Shown here: positions 5,243 through 5,267 of the stretch, piece after piece
How the letters are laid out: each line of letters begins with the position of its first letter
Position numbering within the stretch: position 1 is the stretch's first letter
Source of the DNA: 2-12-FULL-41-16 sp964390625
GTDB taxonomy: Bacteria; Patescibacteriota; Patescibacteriia; Magasanikbacterales; UBA922
Reading direction: 5' to 3'
NCBI GenBank assembly: GCA_964390625.1
Contig: CAYMID010000039.1
Coordinates: 1-5,267, forward strand
Length of the DNA stretch: 5,267 nucleotides
Translations under genes and position numbers: made by a program
Notes under the pieces: model-generated
Told to the model about the DNA's origin: nothing
The model's database searches: none
The model's input: the letters and a program-made list of their open reading frames with translations, nothing else

Positions 5243-5252
5243 CACGTAAAAC

Positions 5253-5267
5253 AAAAACTCCCTTTGG
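5253..5267 (+). terminator. Left half of a probable intrinsic terminator, cut by the window edge
   Basis: The last bases are an A-run, then ACTCC, CTTT and GG. If the sequence continues AGT and a T-run, it forms ACTCC-CTTT-GGAGT with flanking A/T pairing, a standard terminator 10 nt after tRNA-Tyr. The stem repeats the ACTCC/GGAGT of the hairpin after tRNA-Thr with a different loop. Only the left arm and two bases of the right arm are visible. Confidence 0.4.

Noticed and set aside
1..5267. Insertion sequence, integrase gene or CRISPR array
   Set aside because: No transposase or integrase motifs, no terminal inverted repeats around the inserted gene, no regularly spaced direct repeats, and no partial tRNA duplicate that would mark an attachment site were seen.

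Overview
The window looks like a compact bacterial chromosome segment, most likely from a small-genome lineage such as the Candidate Phyla Radiation (Patescibacteria/Parcubacteria-like). This is an inference. It rests on the tight packing (1 to 7 nt between genes), the absence of a recognisable Shine-Dalgarno sequence before any of the five genes, tRNA genes without encoded CCA, a single-chain glycyl-tRNA synthetase, and the overall style of the M16, TPR and LAGLIDADG-like proteins. No 16S rRNA or other decisive marker is present. The standard genetic code fits: all five genes read through intact and end in TAA or TAG.

Layout, all on the + strand. Positions 1-110 hold the 3' part of a T-box riboswitch: a UUCG-capped hairpin, a textbook antiterminator with the bulge TGGAACC, and a competing intrinsic terminator. 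The TGGA of the bulge is complementary to a U73-CCA acceptor end, which suits tRNA-Gly, and the next gene is glyS (142-1515). A perfect TATAAT sits 9 nt before the glyS ATG, so a second, leaderless transcript that bypasses the T-box is possible. Then follow an M16 zinc peptidase (1522-2778), triosephosphate isomerase tpiA (2780-3514) and a membrane-anchored protein with five TPRs (3516-4409). The last two junctions are both TAGTATG, which suggests one translationally coupled operon.

A strong promoter (TTGACA, 16 bp, TATACT) lies inside the end of the TPR gene and probably drives tRNA-Thr(UGU) at 4417-4489. A 56-nt spacer with a hairpin, a near-consensus promoter and a palindrome over its -10 leads into an AT-richer gene (4546-5157). 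This gene encodes an N-terminal helix-turn-helix joined to one LAGLIDADG-like domain. It ends 1 nt before tRNA-Tyr(GUA) at 5159-5242. After that tRNA the window stops in what looks like the first half of an intrinsic terminator.

The most interesting part is 4490-5158. tRNA-Thr(UGU) followed by tRNA-Tyr(GUA) is a known bacterial tRNA gene order (as in the E. coli thrU-tyrU-glyT-thrT-tufB cluster), and here a HTH plus LAGLIDADG-like gene of different base composition, with its own leaderless promoter, sits between them. It could be a homing-type element or a domesticated, WhiA-like regulator. The second point of interest is the glycine T-box arranged with a possible leaderless promoter.
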